Assembly: GCF_008329605.1 (NCBI RefSeq)
Contig: NZ_NPKO01000005.1
Coordinates: 434,001-498,000 of the forward strand
DNA length: 64,000 nt
Direction: 5' to 3'
Source of the DNA: Mycolicibacterium sp. P9-64
GTDB lineage: Bacteria > Actinomycetota > Actinomycetes > Mycobacteriales > Mycobacteriaceae
The notes under the pieces are model-generated. The model did no database searches and was not told the DNA's origin. It saw only the letters and a program-made list of their open reading frames with translations. The first letter of the stretch is position 1. Every line of letters starts with the position of its first letter. This document shows, piece after piece, positions 59,871 to 64,000 of this stretch. Made by a program: the position numbers and the translations under genes.

Positions 59871-60821
59871 ATGCAACCACCGGTGATCATCGCACTTGAC
59901 TTCGGCGGCACGAAGATTGCCGTTGCGGTGTGTGAGCCGGATGGGGAGCAACTGGACGAAGCGACGGTGCTGGTCACCCGGAACGACGGTGCCGAACGAA
60001 ATCTCCGGCGCGGCATCGATCATGCCCGGTCCCTGCATGCCAGATGCGCTCCGGGTCGTCCGGTGGCTGCGGTGGGCGCCTGCACCTTTGGCATCCCCAT
60101 GCCCACCCAGATCGGCTTGGCGACCGCCATCGAGGGCTGGTCTGAGCTGTCGCTGGAACGAGAACTGCAGGACGCCTTTCCGGATGCGGTCATCTCGGTG
60201 GTCAACGACGTAAAGGCCGCGGCGACAGCGGAATTCGCCTTCGGCAACCTCGCGGGATGCGACCCCGGCATCTACCTCAATCTGGGCACTGGACTGGCCG
60301 CCGCGGTAGTCATCGGCGGGGCGGTGCTCAACGGGTACAACGGCGCATCCGGGGAGATCGGCTACAACCTGCGGTCACGGGAAGACGTCGAATACTTCAC
60401 CGGGCGACCGATTCTCGAGGAATTCGTGTCCGGGATCGCGATGTCGAATCGTGGCGAATCCATCTGCGGACGAGCCGTTACGGCGGTCGAAGTGTTCGCA
60501 GCCGACCCGACTGATCACCGGATGGCGGATCTCGTCGATGACGTCGTCGGTGAACTCGCCTTCCACCTCGTCAACTTGGCCAACGCCATCGACCCGCAAC
60601 GGATCGTCGTCGGCGGCGGAATGACCGCACACTGGCCCCGGTTGCACCCGGCCCTGCGCACCGCACTCGACACGGCCGTCCCATATCCACCCGAGCTGGT
60701 CCCATCGGCATTCCCCGACCGTGCTCCCTTGCTCGGCGCCATCGCGCTGGGCACCAGGGCCGCCACGTCACCGTGTCTTGCTCGTGTCACGAGCAGCAAT
60801 CCATCACGACTCGACGATTGA
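59871..60821 (+). CDS. ROK-family sugar kinase
   Basis: The 316-residue protein has the ATP motif IIALDFGGTKIAVAV, the catalytic Asp in VVNDVKAAATAEFAFG and the LGTGLAAAVVIGG block. The usual GEIGH is GEIGY (His to Tyr), and the zinc-binding Cys motif is absent. Glucokinase, allokinase or a manno-type kinase are options; the sequence does not decide. It is the first gene of the operon with the Opp-type transporter and probably phosphorylates the sugar that the transporter brings in. Confidence 0.87.
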   Translation: MQPPVIIALDFGGTKIAVAVCEPDGEQLDEATVLVTRNDGAERNLRRGIDHARSLHARCAPGRPVAAVGACTFGIPMPTQIGLATAIEGWSELSLERELQDAFPDAVISVVNDVKAAATAEFAFGNLAGCDPGIYLNLGTGLAAAVVIGGAVLNGYNGASGEIGYNLRSREDVEYFTGRPILEEFVSGIAMSNRGESICGRAVTAVEVFAADPTDHRMADLVDDVVGELAFHLVNLANAIDPQRIVVGGGMTAHWPRLHPALRTALDTAVPYPPELVPSAFPDRAPLLGAIALGTRAATSPCLARVTSSNPSRLDD

Positions 60822-60836
60822 GAAAGGCGGACAATC

Positions 60837-62573
60837 ATGCCCCAGCTCCCCACGAATAGGGACCACCGCCGATCGCCGCTGCCTCGACGCGTGATGGCAC
60901 TGGCCGCAGTCGGTGTCCTGATATCGGCGTGTTCCGGCGGAGGCACCTCGTCGAACTCCACCTCGGCCGAGGAGACGGGACCGACGGGTGTGCCGACAGG
61001 CGACCACAAGAAGGGTGGACAGGTCACGATCGTGAACGTGGCAGGCCAGACCTGGTCGTGTCAGTTCAATCCCTTCAATCCGGCCGTCTACCAACAGTCC
61101 CAGGGCTTCGTCTACGAGCCCCTCGTGTTCGTGAACATCCTCAACAACCAGGCCGAGACGCCCCTGTTGGCCAGCAGCTACACCTGGTCACCGGACGGCA
61201 AGTCCGTCGAGTTCACGATCCGCGACGGAGTGAAGTGGAGCGACGGGCAGGCGATGACGGCCAAGGACGTCGAGTTCACGTTCAACCTGCTCAAGAAGTC
61301 TCCGGCGCTGGACAACTATGCGTTGTGGACCGGCGCCGGTCTGCAGAGCGTGACCGCGTCCGGCAACAAGGTGACGATGCAGTTCGCCGCCCCGGCCAAG
61401 GTGTACTTCTTCAACTTCGCGAATCAGGTTCCGATCGTCCCAGAACACATCTGGTCCTCTGGGGACGCCGCAGCCCAACCGGAAACCTGGGCGGACGAAA
61501 AGCCGGTCGGGACCGGTGCCTTCACGGTCAACAACTGCAACCCGAACAACATCGAGTACACCGCCAACCCGACGTATTGGCAGCCCGGCAAGCCCTACAT
61601 CCAGACCGTTGAGTACCCCGCCTACCTCGACAACGGCCCGGCGAACCTGGACCTGGCCACGGGCAAGGGCCAGTGGGGCAGCCAGTTCATCCCGAACATC
61701 AAGGCGTTCTACCTGGACAAGTCACCCGACAACCACACCTGGTCACCGCCGGTAACCAACGTGACTCTCTATCCGAACCTCGATCCCTCGCATGCCGCCA
61801 CCAGCAAGCTCGAGGTGCGTCAGGCGATCGCGATGGCCTTGGACCGGGCCAAGGTTGCACTGATCGGTGAGGGCGGTCAGCAGCCGGCGTCGAACCAGAC
61901 CGGCATCGTCACCCCCACGTTCGACAAGTACTTCGATTCCGCGGCGGTTGCCGCTGCCGGGTATGACAAGCCGAACGCCGAGAAGGCCAAGGAACTGTTG
62001 GCCAAGGCAGGTTACGGACCGGATCATCCGCTGGATCTGAGCGTCATCACGGTCACCGGCTACACCGACTGGGACGCGTCGCTGGCAGTCGTCAAGCAGC
62101 AATTGGCCGCAGTCGGCATCAATCTGACGGTGCAGGATCTGGCTCAGCAGACCTACGACGACAAGCTGTACACCGGCGACTTCGACCTGGCCTACTACGC
62201 CCCGCCCGGCGGGCCGACGCCGTACTACGAGATGCGATTGAACCTGCACTCGAAGAACAGCGCCCCGATCGGACAGGCCGCCAGCTCCAACTACTCCCGC
62301 TACAACAACCCCGAGGTCGACGCACTCCTCGACAAGTACCCCGTCGTCGACGACGCCGCCCAGGTGCAGATCGTCAAGCAGATTGGTGAGGCGATGATGC
62401 GCGACGTTCCGGTCATCCCGATCACCGAGAACGTCGACTGGTTCCAGTACAACACCAAGGACATCGGTGGCTGGCCCACCGAACACAACCCGTACGCCCA
62501 GCCGGCGGCCTTCAACATCCCCGACGTGGGGATCGTCCTGACCTCGATCTGGTCGAAGTCCGCCCAGAGCTGA
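60837..62573 (+). CDS. ABC transporter substrate-binding lipoprotein, family 5
   Basis: The 578-residue protein is an Opp/Dpp-type binding protein. It has a lipoprotein signal with lipobox LISAC and family blocks such as YTWSPDGKSVEFTIRDGVKW and GQAMTAKDVEFTFNLL. Family 5 proteins bind peptides, but several bind oligosaccharides such as cello-, chito- or xylo-oligomers. Between a sugar kinase and matching permeases, next to a GH4 gene, an oligosaccharide ligand is likely. Confidence 0.92.
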   Translation: MPQLPTNRDHRRSPLPRRVMALAAVGVLISACSGGGTSSNSTSAEETGPTGVPTGDHKKGGQVTIVNVAGQTWSCQFNPFNPAVYQQSQGFVYEPLVFVNILNNQAETPLLASSYTWSPDGKSVEFTIRDGVKWSDGQAMTAKDVEFTFNLLKKSPALDNYALWTGAGLQSVTASGNKVTMQFAAPAKVYFFNFANQVPIVPEHIWSSGDAAAQPETWADEKPVGTGAFTVNNCNPNNIEYTANPTYWQPGKPYIQTVEYPAYLDNGPANLDLATGKGQWGSQFIPNIKAFYLDKSPDNHTWSPPVTNVTLYPNLDPSHAATSKLEVRQAIAMALDRAKVALIGEGGQQPASNQTGIVTPTFDKYFDSAAVAAAGYDKPNAEKAKELLAKAGYGPDHPLDLSVITVTGYTDWDASLAVVKQQLAAVGINLTVQDLAQQTYDDKLYTGDFDLAYYAPPGGPTPYYEMRLNLHSKNSAPIGQAASSNYSRYNNPEVDALLDKYPVVDDAAQVQIVKQIGEAMMRDVPVIPITENVDWFQYNTKDIGGWPTEHNPYAQPAAFNIPDVGIVLTSIWSKSAQS

Positions 62574-62600
62574 CGTGTTGGGGTCGAGGGGAGTCGTTAC

Positions 62601-63590
62601 GTGAGATACCTGTTGCGCCGCCTCGGCTTCTTCACGCTCACCCTCTGGGCAGCGCTGACGCTGAACTTCTTCATCCCACGGATGATGCCAGGAAGCCCGG
62701 TGGACGCGTTGCGCAGCCGAACTCGAAACCGGTTGTCCCAGGACGCATTGGAGCAACTTCTCACCTCGTTCGGGTTCAAACCGAACGCGACCATGTCGAG
62801 CCAGTACCTGGATTACCTGGGCAACATGTTCACGGGGCGCTGGGGCGTCTCCATCGGCGCTTCCCTCGGCCAACCGATCGACGAGATCATCGCCCATGCG
62901 TTGCCCTGGACGGTCGGACTCGTCGGAGTATCGACGGTGATCGCCTTCCTACTCGGGACGCTGATCGGCATGGTCACCGGCTGGCGACGCGGTGGCATCC
63001 TCGATTCGGTATTGCCAACGGTTTTCGTGATTTCCTCGGCATTGCCCTACTTCTGGGTCGCACTACTGCTGATCTTGGTCTTCTCGGTGTGGACCGGTGG
63101 CTGGCTGCCGCATGACTTCAACTACGACTCCACCATCGTGCCTGCGTGGAGTTCGGAGTTCATCAGCAGCGTTCTGGTGCATGCGGTCCTTCCGGCAACG
63201 ACGATCGTCATCACCGCGGTCGGTGGGTGGATCCTGATGATGCGCAACAACATGATCGCCACCCTGTCGGAGGACTACGTGCGGATGGCCAGGGCCAAGG
63301 GGCTACCCGACTGGAAGATCATGACCGGCTACGCCGCCCGGAACGCGATCTTGCCGAACCTTTCCGGTTTCGCGATGTCGCTCGGATTCGTGGTATCCGG
63401 GTCGATACTCGTCGAGTACGTGTTCAACTATCCCGGACTCGGCTACCTGCTCTACAACGCAGTACAGAACACCGACTACCCGCTGATGCAGGTGCTGTTC
63501 ATGTTGTTCACCATGGCGGTTCTGGTCGCGGTGTTGCTGTGTGACTTCGCCATCGTGGCACTCGATCCGCGGGCCAGGGTCAAGGCGTGA
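62601..63590 (+). CDS. ABC transporter permease, DppB type
   Basis: The 329-residue protein starts with RYLLRRLGFFTLTLWAALTLNFF, typical of DppB/OppB. It has six helices and an EAA-type loop, EDYVRMARAKGLPDWKIMTG. GTG 62601 lies 27 bp after the binding-protein stop. It pairs with the DppC-type permease that follows after 13 bp. Confidence 0.92.
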   Translation: MRYLLRRLGFFTLTLWAALTLNFFIPRMMPGSPVDALRSRTRNRLSQDALEQLLTSFGFKPNATMSSQYLDYLGNMFTGRWGVSIGASLGQPIDEIIAHALPWTVGLVGVSTVIAFLLGTLIGMVTGWRRGGILDSVLPTVFVISSALPYFWVALLLILVFSVWTGGWLPHDFNYDSTIVPAWSSEFISSVLVHAVLPATTIVITAVGGWILMMRNNMIATLSEDYVRMARAKGLPDWKIMTGYAARNAILPNLSGFAMSLGFVVSGSILVEYVFNYPGLGYLLYNAVQNTDYPLMQVLFMLFTMAVLVAVLLCDFAIVALDPRARVKA

Positions 63591-63603
63591 GGACTTCAAC
63601 GCG

Positions 63604-64000
63604 ATGAGCATCGTGCAGACGACGGTGGCGGCCGAACTGGTCGCCGTCCAGGCGAAGCGAAGAGGTGGCTTCTGGCACACCTTCGTCCGCAACCCGAAGG
63701 CAGTCGTCGGGCTGGGAATCTTTCTGGTCTTCACCCTGATGTCGGTGTGGCCGGGCCTCTTCACCTCGGTCGGTGATCCGAACGAGCTGGCTTTTGCACC
63801 CTCTGGTCCGCCGAGTGCAGATCACATCCTTGGTACGACGGCTCTGGGCCAGGACATTTGGGCACAGCTGGTATTCGGTGCCAGGCAGTCCCTTGTCGTC
63901 GCGGTGGTGGCGGGCGGCTGCGCCACCGTACTGTCGGTGCTCGTCGGAGTGACCGCCGCTTACCTCGGTGGAATCGTCGACGACGTCCTCTCGCTGCTGA
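63604..64000 (+). CDS. ABC transporter permease, DppC type, 3' end outside window
   Basis: ATG 63604 opens a frame that stays open to the window edge (about 132 residues). It shows a cytoplasmic N terminus, helix 1 (VVGLGIFLVFTLMSVW), the family block LGTTALGQDIWAQLVFGARQ and helix 2. This is the standard partner of DppB-type permeases. The ATPase genes of the system should follow beyond 64000. Confidence 0.93.
   Translation, partial: MSIVQTTVAAELVAVQAKRRGGFWHTFVRNPKAVVGLGIFLVFTLMSVWPGLFTSVGDPNELAFAPSGPPSADHILGTTALGQDIWAQLVFGARQSLVVAVVAGGCATVLSVLVGVTAAYLGGIVDDVLSLL

Noticed and set aside
61743..62897. A 384-codon minus-strand frame
   Set aside because: It spans the binding-protein and permease genes on the opposite strand and breaks no operon logic; it is a shadow frame.
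1..64000. Integrase, transposase, tRNA attachment site or defence island
   Set aside because: None was seen. Accessory content is metabolic, and the only mobile-type signature is the 63-bp repeat pair.

Overview
The window is high-GC chromosomal DNA from a fast-growing mycobacterium (Mycolicibacterium-like). The evidence is gene content and order. A Ku protein with an APAKK tail (1637-2536), a three-domain LigD (14116-16416), RNase HI, CobF, a second Fpg-type glycosylase, an Rv0945-like short-chain dehydrogenase and glucose-6-phosphate isomerase occur in the relative order known around Rv0937c-Rv0946c of M. tuberculosis. That conserved backbone is interrupted by metabolic modules. No rRNA, tRNA, CRISPR array, integrase or transposase gene was found.

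Layout. 1-1630: the 5' end of a LacI regulator with its operator, then an AbiEi/DUF559-type nuclease-fold gene flanked by two copies of a 63-bp element with terminal inverted repeats. 1637-11813: ku, then a polyol module (fructokinase, mannitol-type dehydrogenase, SorC regulator, four-gene sugar ABC operon, DUF4032 kinase-like gene). 11820-14017: MarR regulator and a divergent cytochrome P450. 14116-16416: ligD. 16500-23295: a large LuxR (LAL) regulator divergent from a tight operon of benzoylformate-decarboxylase-like enzyme, cis-CaaD-like tautomerase and a GlcD-GlcE-like fusion oxidase. 23296-24122: decayed DNA holding a broken copy of a TetR gene whose intact version lies at 29145. 24126-29151: TetR, APC permease, luciferase-like monooxygenase, SDR and flavin reductase. 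29145-33407: TetR/hydrolase pair, small monooxygenase, RNase HI, two VOC proteins, HPP membrane protein. 33535-41292: three MFS transporters, ROK regulator, TetR, SDR, F420-type oxidoreductase. 41253-47517: AurF/DUF4873 diiron protein, CobF, small membrane protein, then a formamidase module under a PAS-AraC regulator. 47567-52972: Fpg2, TetR plus aldo/keto reductase, secreted chorismate mutase, SDR, MBL hydrolase, MerR. 52942-56107: pgi and a succinate-semialdehyde-type dehydrogenase. 56104-64000: a beta-glucoside or amino-sugar module (GH4 hydrolase, BadF kinase, ROK repressor, ROK kinase, Opp/Dpp-type ABC transporter running off the window).

How parts work together. Ku and LigD form the two-component end-joining system but are about 11.6 kb apart here. 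The polyol module should import a sugar alcohol, oxidise it to a ketose and phosphorylate it, feeding the same hexose-phosphate pool as Pgi. The last module has two matching operators (58472-58492 and 59824-59842), predicting one ROK-controlled regulon. Several other divergent pairs also carry clear palindromic operators (30555-30577, 38143-38211, 49042-49088, 52531-52550), so the region reads as a row of small, locally controlled metabolic units.

The least explained items are the 63-bp element flanking the nuclease-fold gene, the decarboxylase-tautomerase-fusion oxidase operon, and the two operators placed symmetrically just downstream of predicted start sites in the permease/monooxygenase divergon.
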